A stretch of DNA of 64,000 nt from WSZJ01 sp964590435 (GTDB lineage Bacteria > Planctomycetota > MHYJ01 > WSZJ01): positions 7,730 through 71,729 of the forward strand of contig CAZPWT010000033.1 in NCBI GenBank assembly GCA_964590435.1, read 5' to 3'. This document shows, in pieces, positions 34,112 to 44,659 of the stretch. Made by a program: the position numbers and the translations under genes. The notes below the pieces were generated by a model, which saw nothing but the letters and a program-made list of their open reading frames with translations, made no database searches and was not told where the DNA came from. How positions within the stretch are numbered: the stretch's first letter is position 1; the number at the start of each line of letters is the position of its first letter.

Positions 34112-36787
34112 ATGACAGTCTCGTCGCGCTCGCGGATCCTGTCTTTTGCCCTCCTCTCTGCTTCCATCGGCGTCGTCGGTTGCGCTTCCGGGAAAGATGA
34201 ATCCGGAAACAACCCGCCGCGGGATGCAGGAAGGCAGCACGAAGTCGCCGCTCCTGGCGACGCCGGCGGCGGTGTCGCCGGCGAGGAAGGCCGCCTGGCC
34301 ATCCAGCGCCAGGAGGACGAGTTCATCGCGGAGAAGATGTACGAAACCGCGAGAACCAAGATGCACGCCAACGAGTTCCAGGCCGCCCTCGACGACCTGG
34401 AGCAGGCCCGCAAGCTGAACCCGTCGAGCGCCAAGATCCGCGACCTCTACAACGAGGTCTCGCGCATCATGAACCGCCGCCCCGGCGAGTGGGGCGCGAC
34501 CCTCGACTGGGCTTCCACCCAGCTCTCGGTCAAGATCGCGCAGACCCGCATCGAAGTGGAAAACCACTTCCAGCAGGGCGAGCGCCTGATGGCCGAGACG
34601 CAGTACGAGGACGCTGAGCGCGAGTACAACGCGGTGATCCAGAAGCTCAAGTGGGTCCCGTACGACATCGGCATGAACGACCAGCTCGACACGGCGAAGA
34701 AGCGCGCCGCCGACGCCCGCGAGAAGCAGAAGCGGCAGGCGGACGAGCTCGACAAGCTGCGTCACGAGATGGCGCTGAAGGAAGCGGAGTCGCGCGAGAA
34801 CCAGGAGCGGCAGAGGTTGAAGGAGCGCGTCCGGGAGCTGATGGAGATCGCCCTGGAGCACTTCGACAACCGCCGTTTCCAGAAGGCCGAGATGGTCTGC
34901 GACGAGATCCTGGCGCTGGTGCCGAAGTTCCGGCCGGCGCAGGAGCTGAAGGAAGATGCGGGCCGCGCGGCGATCAACAAGGCGTACGAGCAGTTCCTCG
35001 AGCTGCGCCGCGAGCGCTTCAAGTCGATGCGCGAGGAGATGCTTGAGAGCGAAGTCCCGTACAGCGAGGCGCGCAAGGTTCGTTTCCCCTCGGAGGACGA
35101 GTGGAAGCGCATCGTGGAGCGTTCCGCGAGCCTGTCGCTGAACAAGAGGACGGACGTGAAGGAAGACGACGAGGTGCTGGCGATCAAGTCGAAGCTGGAG
35201 ACGACGAAGATCGACCTGGACTTCACCGATTCGACGCTCTACGACATCGTGGACTTCATCCAGGAGTTCGCGAAGATCAACGTGGTGATTTCGGCCGAGG
35301 TGCGCAAGGAAGGCATCCCGGACAAGAAGATCAGCTTCGCGGTGAAGGACCTGGTCCTGAAGCACGTGCTGCGGCTGCTGCTGCAGCAGTACGACTTGGG
35401 CTACACGTTCGAGAACCGGGTGCTGCTGATCACGCAGCCGAAGCTGGCCGAAGGGCGTCCGGTCCTCGAGGTGCACGACGTTCGCGACCTGCTGGGCAAG
35501 ATCCCGGACTTCCCGGGCCCGAGCATGGAACTGACGGCGGGCGAGGGCGATTCCGGCCCGTCGACGACGTTCGTCCCGCCGGAGTCCGAGGATTCGGTGG
35601 TGTCGGCCGAGCAGCTCGAGACGCTGATCAAGCAGAACATCAGCCCGCAGAGCTGGACGGAGCGTGAAGGCGAAGTCTCGATCGCGCTGACGGGCAACCA
35701 GCAGCTGCTGGTGGTCCACACGCCGAAGGTGCAGGAAGAAATCCGCGGGTTCCTTTCGAACCTCCGCTCGTTCACGGGCGCGATGGTCTCGATCGAAAGC
35801 CGCTTCCTTGCGGTGACGGACGACTTCCTCGAGGACCTGGGCCACGAGTTCCGCGGCCTTGAAGGGCGCTCGATGGAGTCGACCTCAAATGGGCTGGGTT
35901 TGGCGGACTTTTCGGACGGAACCGTCACAGGTGGATTTGCGGATCCGCCGACCGGAGTCCCGGGTCCGGGAACCGCCGGCGACCGCATCGGCGAAGCGGG
36001 CCTGTTCACGCGTGAGCACTACGGCGGCCCGAGTGATTTCTATGACTTGCGCGTGCGGTCGGTGTATCCACTGACTTCTCCGCTGGTTACCAACATTCCG
36101 GATTTCCCACTCGGGACCCGGTTGACGAACAACGGCGGCATCGGTCTTCAGTACCGAATCCTTCGCGAACTCGAGCTGAACAGCGTGATCCGCGCGGTTC
36201 GCAAGAGCCAGAAGGCGTCGGTTGTCACGGCCCCGCGCGTCACGGCGTTCAACGGGCAGCGGGCGCACATCCTGATCGCGCAGCAGCAGGCGTATATCCA
36301 GGACTACGACGTCGAGATCGCCCAGAACAGCCGTGCGTACGACCCGGTCATGGGCATCGTGCAGGACGGCCTGGTGCTCGACGTCCGCCCGATCATCTCC
36401 AACGACCGCAAGTACATCACGCTGGAAATGCGCCCGACGGTGGCGAAGCTGCGCATCCTGCGCCTCTTCGATATCACGCCGGACGCGACGGCCGACGTCA
36501 TCACGAACCCGGACCAGTACATCCAGCTGCCGACGATCGACCTCCAGAGGGCCCAGACGACCGTCCGTATGCCTGACCAGGGCCACCTGATCCTCGCCGG
36601 CCTCAAGAACTCGATCGACCGCGACCTGTCCTCGTCCACGCCCTTCCTGTCGGACATCCCCATCATCGGGTGGCTGTTCGCTCGCAAGGGCAAGTCGATC
36701 GAGCGCCGTAACCTGATCATCATCGTCAGCGCCGAGATCCTCGACCTCGCCGACATCGAGCGGGGCCAGTCGTTCGGCCGTCGGTAG
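34112..36787 (+). CDS. TPR-secretin lipoprotein (PilQ/GspD family), copy 2
   Basis: An 891-residue paralogue of the first secretin with the same order of parts: lipobox VVGCAS (Cys24), helical TPR-like region (about 55-300), N-domain with LDFTDSTLYDIVDFIQEFAK, then the secretin core at the C-terminus (YRILRELELNSVIRAVRKSQ, GLVLDVRPIISNDRKYITLE, RMPDQGHLILAGL, PIIGWLFARKG). GGAGGGG at 34101-34107 precedes the ATG at 34112; the frame is open further upstream only as a shadow of the TPR gene. Conserved YIQDYDVEIAQ matches copy 1's YIRDYDIEIAQ. The middle, about residues 585-680, diverges most and lacks a counterpart, which may set gate or pilotin specificity. Confidence 0.93.
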   Translation: MTVSSRSRILSFALLSASIGVVGCASGKDESGNNPPRDAGRQHEVAAPGDAGGGVAGEEGRLAIQRQEDEFIAEKMYETARTKMHANEFQAALDDLEQARKLNPSSAKIRDLYNEVSRIMNRRPGEWGATLDWASTQLSVKIAQTRIEVENHFQQGERLMAETQYEDAEREYNAVIQKLKWVPYDIGMNDQLDTAKKRAADAREKQKRQADELDKLRHEMALKEAESRENQERQRLKERVRELMEIALEHFDNRRFQKAEMVCDEILALVPKFRPAQELKEDAGRAAINKAYEQFLELRRERFKSMREEMLESEVPYSEARKVRFPSEDEWKRIVERSASLSLNKRTDVKEDDEVLAIKSKLETTKIDLDFTDSTLYDIVDFIQEFAKINVVISAEVRKEGIPDKKISFAVKDLVLKHVLRLLLQQYDLGYTFENRVLLITQPKLAEGRPVLEVHDVRDLLGKIPDFPGPSMELTAGEGDSGPSTTFVPPESEDSVVSAEQLETLIKQNISPQSWTEREGEVSIALTGNQQLLVVHTPKVQEEIRGFLSNLRSFTGAMVSIESRFLAVTDDFLEDLGHEFRGLEGRSMESTSNGLGLADFSDGTVTGGFADPPTGVPGPGTAGDRIGEAGLFTREHYGGPSDFYDLRVRSVYPLTSPLVTNIPDFPLGTRLTNNGGIGLQYRILRELELNSVIRAVRKSQKASVVTAPRVTAFNGQRAHILIAQQQAYIQDYDVEIAQNSRAYDPVMGIVQDGLVLDVRPIISNDRKYITLEMRPTVAKLRILRLFDITPDATADVITNPDQYIQLPTIDLQRAQTTVRMPDQGHLILAGLKNSIDRDLSSSTPFLSDIPIIGWLFARKGKSIERRNLIIIVSAEILDLADIERGQSFGRR

Positions 36788-36804
36788 ACCTTCAGCCTTC
36801 GACG

Positions 36805-36840
36805 ACGGGCCCCGCCGAAATGCGGGGCCCGTTTTTTTTT
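36805..36840 (+). terminator. Rho-independent terminator
   Basis: An 11-bp stem (ACGGGCCCCGC/GCGGGGCCCGT) with a 6-nt loop, followed by nine T. Confidence 0.94.
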
Positions 36841-36853
36841 CGCAGGGGGGCCC

Positions 36854-37432
36854 GTGAACCGACTCGTCGCCGGCTTCATCCTCGCCCAGGCCCTCTTCGT
36901 CGCGTCGATCCTCGCCCTCCGCGCCCCCGGCAAGCTCGTCCCGGCGCAGGACCCCCGCACGGCCTGGGAGCCGCGCGTCCCCGTCCGCCCCGGCTGGACC
37001 CACGTCATCGTCCACCACTCCGCTTCGGCCACAGGCAGCGCCTCCCACTTCGACCGGATTCACCGGGAGAAGGGCTGGGAGGGGCTGGGATACCACTTCG
37101 TCATCGGGAACGGCTCCATGACCGAGGACGGCCGCGTGGAGCCCGGGGAGCGCTGGCTGGAGCAGCGGGACGGTGCCCACGCGAAGCCGGAGTGGAACAC
37201 GCGGGCGATCGGCATCTGCCTCGTCGGGAACTTCGAGGACGCCGAGCCTACGCCGGCCCAGCAGGCCTCCCTGGAAGCGCTGTGCCGCTGGCTGTGCGCC
37301 CGGTGCGGCATCCCCCCCGCCAACGTCGTCGGCCACGGCGAAACGCACGGGAACGCGACGCTGTGCCCCGGGAAGCGGCTGGACCTGGATGCCCTTCGCA
37401 AGGCGCTGGCCCGCCCGGGGCAGGGCGGGTAA
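36854..37432 (+). CDS. PGRP-type N-acetylmuramoyl-L-alanine amidase
   Basis: Zinc amidase cleaving the lactyl-amide bond of peptidoglycan stem peptides. A 192-residue protein: signal or anchor helix (about 4-22), then Amidase_2/PGRP fold with VIVHHSAS (His54), GLGYHFVIGNG (78-88), AIGICLVGNF and VVGHGETHGNATLCPGK, giving His161 and Cys171 as the remaining zinc ligands. The start is a GTG. It begins 13 bp after the terminator, so its promoter must overlap that hairpin or lie upstream. Envelope location suggests cell-wall remodelling; a role in seating the secretins is only conjecture. Confidence 0.9.
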   Translation: MNRLVAGFILAQALFVASILALRAPGKLVPAQDPRTAWEPRVPVRPGWTHVIVHHSASATGSASHFDRIHREKGWEGLGYHFVIGNGSMTEDGRVEPGERWLEQRDGAHAKPEWNTRAIGICLVGNFEDAEPTPAQQASLEALCRWLCARCGIPPANVVGHGETHGNATLCPGKRLDLDALRKALARPGQGG

Positions 37433-37441
37433 CATTCCCGC

Positions 37442-38179
37442 GTGCGAAACTCCCCGGGCACGCCGTTGCAGGCGATCTTCTTCGACATCGACGACACGCT
37501 CTATTCGACGAGCGACTTCGCCGCGCGGGCGCGGCGGGCGTCGATGGAAGCGATGGTCGCGCTCGGGCTGAAGATGCCGGCCGAGGAGCTGGTGCGGGAG
37601 CTCGAGGAAGTGATCGCCGAGTTCTCGAGCAACTACGAGCACCATTTCGACAAGCTGCTGCTGCGCATCCCGCGGAAGGCGTGGGAGGGCGTGAACCGGG
37701 CGATCCTGATCGCGGGGGCGATCGTCGCGTACCACGAGACGAAATCGCGCGAGCTGGCGCCGTTCCCGGACGCGGTGGCGCTCCTCAAGCGGCTGGCGAA
37801 GACGCCGCTCATCCGCGGCGTGATCACGAGCGGGCTCGAGATCAAGCAGGCCGAGAAGCTCGTCCGCCTCAAGATCCTGGACTGCCTGAGCCCCGGCGCG
37901 ATTTTCATCAGCGACCAGATCGGGATCTCGAAGCCGAACCGCAAGCTGTACATGCGGGCGTGCGACTCGCTCGGGATCAGCCCGAAGGCCGCGATGTACG
38001 TCGGCGACCACCCGCTCCACGACATCGACCCCGCCAACGCGATCGGGATGACGACGGTGCTGGTCAAGCGCGGGGGGAAGCACGCGTCGGAGCAGGGGAA
38101 ATCGAAGCCGACGCACGAGCTAAAGGACATGGCGGAGCTTGCGGAAATCCTGGGGCGGGACTACATCCTGAACCTTTAG
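37442..38179 (+). CDS. HAD-superfamily hydrolase
   Basis: A 245-residue haloacid-dehalogenase-type phosphatase or dehalogenase. Motif I is FFDIDDTLY (nucleophile Asp15, acid/base Asp17), motif II Thr/Ser in GVITSGL, motif III Lys in GISKPNRKLY, motif IV GDHPLHDI. A helical cap (about 25-95) is of the C1 type. The substrate is unknown. The start is a GTG with TAACAT ending 6 nt before it, so a leaderless transcript is possible despite the 9-bp gap after the amidase. Confidence 0.9.
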   Translation: MRNSPGTPLQAIFFDIDDTLYSTSDFAARARRASMEAMVALGLKMPAEELVRELEEVIAEFSSNYEHHFDKLLLRIPRKAWEGVNRAILIAGAIVAYHETKSRELAPFPDAVALLKRLAKTPLIRGVITSGLEIKQAEKLVRLKILDCLSPGAIFISDQIGISKPNRKLYMRACDSLGISPKAAMYVGDHPLHDIDPANAIGMTTVLVKRGGKHASEQGKSKPTHELKDMAELAEILGRDYILNL

Positions 38180-38185
38180 CCCGGC

Positions 38186-38566
38186 CTAAAGCCGCGGGTC
38201 CATGCACTCCGGCGCCGGCGGGGCCTCGCCGGTGGCCTCGGGAAGGGCTTCCTCGGGCACGGCGGGAACCTCCTCGGGCAGCGGCGGCAGGTCGCCGGCC
38301 GCGGGGGCGACGGGGGGAGCGGAGTGGGGCACCTCCGGGGAAAGCCCCTTCTCGAGCAATTCCCGCGAGCCCGCGGCCATCTCGCTCCACGGCACGAACA
38401 CGGTGACGCCGCCGGTCTTCAGGCGCACGCCCTTCCCGGCCACGGCGGGGTCGTCGACGCGTTCGCCGCGGAGGACATTGCCGTCGGCCATGGGGATGGC
38501 GACGTCGTCCGCGGAGGCCGCGGCGGCGAGGGCGAGGGTGAGGGCGATGGAGCGGAGGTCTCTCAC
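38186..38566 (-). CDS. Small exported protein of unknown function
   Basis: A 126-residue protein with a signal peptide (SIALTLALAAAASA), then a short beta domain (VAIPMADGNVLRGERV, KTGGVTVFVPWSEM) of the kind seen in planctomycete SHD1-like or Hfq-like exported modules, and a Pro/Glu-rich tail. The family is not assigned. A GTG start is used. It converges on the HAD gene with a 6-bp gap and is divergent from the aminotransferase. Confidence 0.6.
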   Translation of the reverse strand: MRDLRSIALTLALAAAASADDVAIPMADGNVLRGERVDDPAVAGKGVRLKTGGVTVFVPWSEMAAGSRELLEKGLSPEVPHSAPPVAPAAGDLPPLPEEVPAVPEEALPEATGEAPPAPECMDPRL

Positions 38567-38602
38567 GATGTCGTTATCGGCCGCGCCCGGGGGGCGGCCT
38601 GA

Positions 38603-38631
38603 GTGACATTCTACAGGGGGGGTGCTAGACT
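38603..38631 (+). promoter_or_regulatory. Candidate promoter of the aminotransferase gene
   Basis: GTGACA (38603-38608), a 17-nt spacer and TAGACT (38626-38631). The leader would be about 67 nt to the TTG start. Confidence 0.5.
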
Positions 38632-38704
38632 TTTGCCTTCAATCCGGGCGCGGCGGCTCCCGGCTGACGCTTCCCGATCCTTTTATTTGCACCCGGAGAC
38701 TCCC

Positions 38705-40060
38705 TTGAAAACGCGCAAACTGAAGCTTCCCGGCCCGCGGGGGAAGGCGATCCTGGCGAAGGACGAGCGGTTCATGTCGCCGTCGTACACGCGGTGCTAT
38801 CCGCTGGTGGTGGACCATGCGTCGGGGATGAAGGTCTGGGACGTGGACGGGAACGAGTTCCTGGACTTCACCGCGGGGGTCGCGGTGTGCTCGACGGGGC
38901 ACTGCCATCCCGAGGTGGTCGCGGCGATCAACGACCAGACGCGAAAGTTCCTGCACATGGCGGGGACGGACTTCTACTACGCGCCGCAGAGCGACCTCGC
39001 CGCGCGGCTGGCGGACCTCGCGCCGATGAGCGGGCCGAAGCGGGTGTTTTTCACGAACAGCGGGACGGAGACGACGGAAGCGGCGTTCAAGCTGGCGCGG
39101 TTCCACAAGAAGCGGCCGCGGATGCTGGCGTTCCTCGGGGGGTTCCACGGGCGGACGTTCGGGGCGCTGAGCCTGAGCGCGAGCAAGCCGATCCAGCGGA
39201 ACGGGTTCGCGCCGCTGGTGCCGGAAGTGACGCACGTGCCGTACCCGAACCCGTACCGGCCGCCGCTGGGGAATTCGAAGACGACGGGGATCGAGTGCGT
39301 GAAGTTCATCGAGGACGTGATCTTCCACCGGAGCGTGCCGCCGGAGGAGGTCGCGGCGTGCATCGTGGAGCCGATCCAGGGCGAGGGCGGGTATGTGGTG
39401 CCGCCGGACGATTTCTGGCCCGCGCTCAAGGCCCTTCTCGACAAGCACGGCATCCTGCTGATCGTGGACGAGATCCAGAGCGGCCTGGGGCGGACGGGGA
39501 AGATGTTCGCGATCGAGCACACGGGGGTGGAGCCGGACATCGTGTGCATGGCGAAGGGGATCGCGAGCGGGATCCCGATGGGGGCGATGGTGGCGCGGGA
39601 GAAGCTGCACACGTGGAAGGCGGGGGCGCACGCGAACACGTTCGGCGGGAACCCGGTGGCGTGCGCGGCGGCGCTGAAGACGCTGGAGCTGATCGAGGGC
39701 GGCATGATGGCGAACGCCGCGAAGGTGGGGGCGTACCTGCGGAACCGGCTGCACCAGTTCGCGCTCCAGTTCGACATCGTCGGCGACGTGCGCGGCCGCG
39801 GGCTGATGGTAGGGATGGAGATCGTGAAGAACCACGAGACGCGCGAGCCGTTCCCGCAGGCGCGGGACGCGATCGTGGACAGCGCGTTCTACCACGGGCT
39901 GCTGATCATCGGCTGCGGCGAGAGTACGATCCGCTTCTGTCCCCCGCTCGTGTGCTCGACGAAGGACGTGGACGCGGCGCTGCCGATCCTGGCGGACGCG
40001 ATCCGGCATGCGGAGAAGGGGCGCTGGACGTCGCCGAAGGTGTCGAGGGCGCGCATTTAG
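38705..40060 (+). CDS. Class III PLP-dependent aminotransferase
   Basis: Fold-type I aminotransferase of the GABA/ornithine/acetylornithine group, closest in pattern to the archaeal-type branch (PGPRGKAILAKDERFMSPSYTR near the N-terminus). Key sites: NSGTETTEAA for the phosphate, FHGRTFG, EPIQGEGGY, Asp in IVDEIQSGLGRTG, and Lys284 in CMAKGIASG as Schiff-base residue. Substrate not decided. The start is taken as TTG 38705, with GGAG 8 nt before it, since the conserved N-terminus begins a few residues later; the next ATG (38774) would cut conserved sequence. 451 residues, usual length. The M48 lipoprotein follows 30 bp downstream. Confidence 0.9.
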   Translation: MKTRKLKLPGPRGKAILAKDERFMSPSYTRCYPLVVDHASGMKVWDVDGNEFLDFTAGVAVCSTGHCHPEVVAAINDQTRKFLHMAGTDFYYAPQSDLAARLADLAPMSGPKRVFFTNSGTETTEAAFKLARFHKKRPRMLAFLGGFHGRTFGALSLSASKPIQRNGFAPLVPEVTHVPYPNPYRPPLGNSKTTGIECVKFIEDVIFHRSVPPEEVAACIVEPIQGEGGYVVPPDDFWPALKALLDKHGILLIVDEIQSGLGRTGKMFAIEHTGVEPDIVCMAKGIASGIPMGAMVAREKLHTWKAGAHANTFGGNPVACAAALKTLELIEGGMMANAAKVGAYLRNRLHQFALQFDIVGDVRGRGLMVGMEIVKNHETREPFPQARDAIVDSAFYHGLLIIGCGESTIRFCPPLVCSTKDVDAALPILADAIRHAEKGRWTSPKVSRARI

Positions 40061-40090
40061 GGCTGAACCCGCCACGGGGAGGAGGAGCGG

Positions 40091-41278
40091 ATGTTCCGGA
40101 AACTGTTCCTGAAATCGTCGCTGTTGGTCGCGGCCTGCGTTTTCCTCGCCTCGTGCGCGACGAACCCTTACACGGGGCGCGACCAGTTCACGCTGCTGTC
40201 CGAGCAGGACGAACTGGAGATGGGGGCGCAGGCGTACCAGGAAGCGCTGGCGGGGGAATCGCGGCTGACGGACGACGCGGGGTACGACGGGCGCGTCGAG
40301 CGCGTGGCGCGCCGGCTGGCCGCCGTGATGGACCAGGGGTGGGACGGCGTCCCGCCCCCGCGCTTCCAGTGGGAATTCCACACGGTGGACGACCCGAAGA
40401 CGGTGAACGCGTGGTGCCTGCCGGGCGGGAAGATCTGCGTCTACACGGGGATTTTCCCGGTGTGCCTCGACGACAACGGGCTCGCTGTGGTGCTCGGGCA
40501 CGAGATCATGCACGCCGTCCTGCACCACGGGAACGAGCGCATCTCGCAGAACATGGTCGCCGGGATCGCCGGCACCGTACTCGCCGAGGTCATCGGCCGC
40601 GACGACCAGGACAAGAAAGACACCGTCGCCGGCCTCTTCGGCATCGCCGCCGCCGTCGGCGTCCTCCTGCCCTTCTCCCGCGAGCACGAAACCGAGGCCG
40701 ACGAGCAGGGGCTCTACCTCGCCGCGCGCGCCGGCTACGACCCGCACGCGGGGGTGGAGGTCTGGAAGCGGATGGAAGCGATGGGCGGCGGTGGGACGCC
40801 GGAGTTCCTGTCGACGCACCCGAGCCACGGGAAGCGGATCGAGAACATGGGGAAGTGGATGCCGCGCGCGGACCAGCTTTTCGCCGCGGCGGCGAAGCAG
40901 CAGACGGCGGCGCTTCCCGCCCCCGGCGGTGCGCGGATCGCGCAGGCGGCGACGCAGCGGGGGCACGTGGCGGCGTCGCAGGCGGGGTACGTGGAGGTGG
41001 AGGAGGGGGAGGGGAAGGACGCGAAGAAGCGGCGTGTGGGGGTGCTGGAGTTCCGGGTGGACCGGTCGCTGTACGTGGAGACGGCGGCGGTGGACGGGCC
41101 GGGGAGTTTCAAGCTGGACGTCGAGGGGAAGACGGGGGTGCCGGGCGGATCGACGCGGCAGATTGCGCTGGAGAAGAAAGGCGTGAAATCGGCGCCGGCG
41201 GGGAAGTACCGGGTGAAGCTGAAGGGGAAGATCGACGGGATGCCGTGGGAGGAGGAAGTGGACTTCGACCTGAAGTAG
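40091..41278 (+). CDS. M48 family zinc metalloprotease lipoprotein
   Basis: A 395-residue lipoprotein (lipobox FLASCA, Cys22) with a periplasmic M48 peptidase domain: HEIMH at 137-141, third zinc ligand Glu in EHETEADEQGLYLAA, and THPSHGKRIENM after it, as in LoiP/BepA-like quality-control proteases. After about 265 comes a Gln/Ala-rich linker and a C-terminal beta domain of about 100 residues with alternating charged strands that is not part of the usual family. GGAGGAG precedes the ATG. It probably acts on misassembled outer-membrane proteins, for which the neighbouring secretins would be candidates, by inference. Confidence 0.9.
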   Translation: MFRKLFLKSSLLVAACVFLASCATNPYTGRDQFTLLSEQDELEMGAQAYQEALAGESRLTDDAGYDGRVERVARRLAAVMDQGWDGVPPPRFQWEFHTVDDPKTVNAWCLPGGKICVYTGIFPVCLDDNGLAVVLGHEIMHAVLHHGNERISQNMVAGIAGTVLAEVIGRDDQDKKDTVAGLFGIAAAVGVLLPFSREHETEADEQGLYLAARAGYDPHAGVEVWKRMEAMGGGGTPEFLSTHPSHGKRIENMGKWMPRADQLFAAAAKQQTAALPAPGGARIAQAATQRGHVAASQAGYVEVEEGEGKDAKKRRVGVLEFRVDRSLYVETAAVDGPGSFKLDVEGKTGVPGGSTRQIALEKKGVKSAPAGKYRVKLKGKIDGMPWEEEVDFDLK

Positions 41279-41331
41279 CCGTGTTGGGGATACAATAGGC
41301 CTGTCGACACCCGCCCTTACGAGGAGCCTCC

Positions 41332-43425
<2,094 letters not shown>

Positions 43426-43434
43426 GGAACGGCC

Positions 43435-43517
43435 GTCGAAGGTCGAAAGTTGAAGGTCGAAGGTAAAGGCCATGCAACGTGACCTTCACCTTCGACCTTT
43501 GACCTTCGACTTTCGAC
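43435..43517. repeat. Inverted short-word repeat between prkA and the yeaH-like gene
   Basis: Words GTCGAAGGTC and GTCGAAAGT on the left, mirrored as ACCTTCGAC and ACTTTCGAC on the right. Core arms 43442-43464 and 43495-43517 match over 23 nt with about two mismatches, giving a hairpin with a 30-nt loop. No T-tract. As it lies inside a likely operon it could modulate relative expression of prkA and the downstream pair. Confidence 0.8.
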
Positions 43518-43552
43518 GTCGTTCTCAAACCGGGACCGTCCAGCAATCACCC

Positions 43553-44659
43553 ATGGTCAAGAAAATCGAAAAGGACTTCTCCCGTTTCCGCGCGATCGTC
43601 CGCGGCAAGATCAAGTCCGAGCTGCGGAAGTACATCACGCGCGGGGAGCTCGTCGGCAAAGTGGGGAAGAACCTCGTTTCGATCCCGATCCCGCAGATCC
43701 AGATCCCCCATTTCCGGTACGGGAAGAACGACGGAAGCGGCGTGGGGATGGGGCCGGGTGAGCCGGGGACGCCGCTGGACCAGGGAGAGCCGGGGGAAGG
43801 GACGGGCGCGGGGGACCAGCCCGGAGACCACCTGCTCGAGGTCGACGTCCCGCTCAGCGAGCTGGCCAAGATCCTCGGCGAAGAGCTCGAGCTCCCCAAC
43901 ATCAAGCCCAAGGGCTCGCGCACGATCGCCGCCGACAAGGAGAAGTACACCGGCATCTCGCGCACCGGCCCCGAGTCGCTGCGGCACTTCAAGCGCACGT
44001 ACCGCGAGGCCCTCAAGCGCTCGATCGCCCTCGGCATCTACGACGAGAAGAACCCGATCGTCGTCCCGTGGCGCGAGGACAAGCGCTTCCGCTCCTGGAA
44101 GGTCCACGAAATCCCGCAGAACAACGCGGTGATCATCTACATGATGGACGTGTCGGGGTCGATGGGGGACGAGCAGAAGGAGATCGTCCGCATCGAGGCG
44201 TTCTGGATCGACACGTGGCTGCGGTCGCAGTACAAGAAAATCGAGACGCGCTACATCGTCCACGACGCCGTCGCGCGCGAGGTCGACCAGCACACGTTCT
44301 TCCACGTCAAGGAGTCGGGCGGCACGAAGATCTCGAGCGCGCTCCAGATGTGCTCCGACATCATCGACCGCGACTTCAACGTCGAGGAGTGGAACATCTA
44401 CCCGTTCCACTTCTCCGATGGCGACAACTGGGGCTCGGAGGACACGCGCCGCTGCATCGAGCTCCTCGAGCAGAAGCTCTTCCCCGTGTCGAACGTGTTC
44501 TGCTACGGGCAGGTCAAGTCGGCGTACGGCTCGGGGCAGTTCAAGAAGGACCTCGACGAGAAGTTCGGCGGCGAGGACGCGCGGATCATCACGAGCGAGA
44601 TCAAGGACCGCGAGGGGATCTACGACTCGATCAAGGACTTCCTGGGGAAGGGCAAATGA
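43553..44659 (+). CDS. YeaH/YhbH family protein (DUF444) with vWA-like domain
   Basis: A 368-residue member of the YeaH family encoded beside prkA and spoVR. An N-terminal basic part is followed by a Gly/Pro-rich stretch (about 60-95), then from about 190 a von Willebrand A-like fold with the metal-site motif DVSGSMGDE beginning at residue 199 and later YPFHFSDGDNWG. Molecular role is unknown; partnership with the PrkA kinase is inferred from conserved order. The next gene starts at an ATGA overlap. Confidence 0.93.
   Translation: MVKKIEKDFSRFRAIVRGKIKSELRKYITRGELVGKVGKNLVSIPIPQIQIPHFRYGKNDGSGVGMGPGEPGTPLDQGEPGEGTGAGDQPGDHLLEVDVPLSELAKILGEELELPNIKPKGSRTIAADKEKYTGISRTGPESLRHFKRTYREALKRSIALGIYDEKNPIVVPWREDKRFRSWKVHEIPQNNAVIIYMMDVSGSMGDEQKEIVRIEAFWIDTWLRSQYKKIETRYIVHDAVAREVDQHTFFHVKESGGTKISSALQMCSDIIDRDFNVEEWNIYPFHFSDGDNWGSEDTRRCIELLEQKLFPVSNVFCYGQVKSAYGSGQFKKDLDEKFGGEDARIITSEIKDREGIYDSIKDFLGKGK

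Noticed and set aside
38639..40966. Long minus-strand open frame opposite the aminotransferase and M48 genes
   Set aside because: Arg/His/Pro-rich shadow without domains; both plus-strand genes have complete catalytic motifs.
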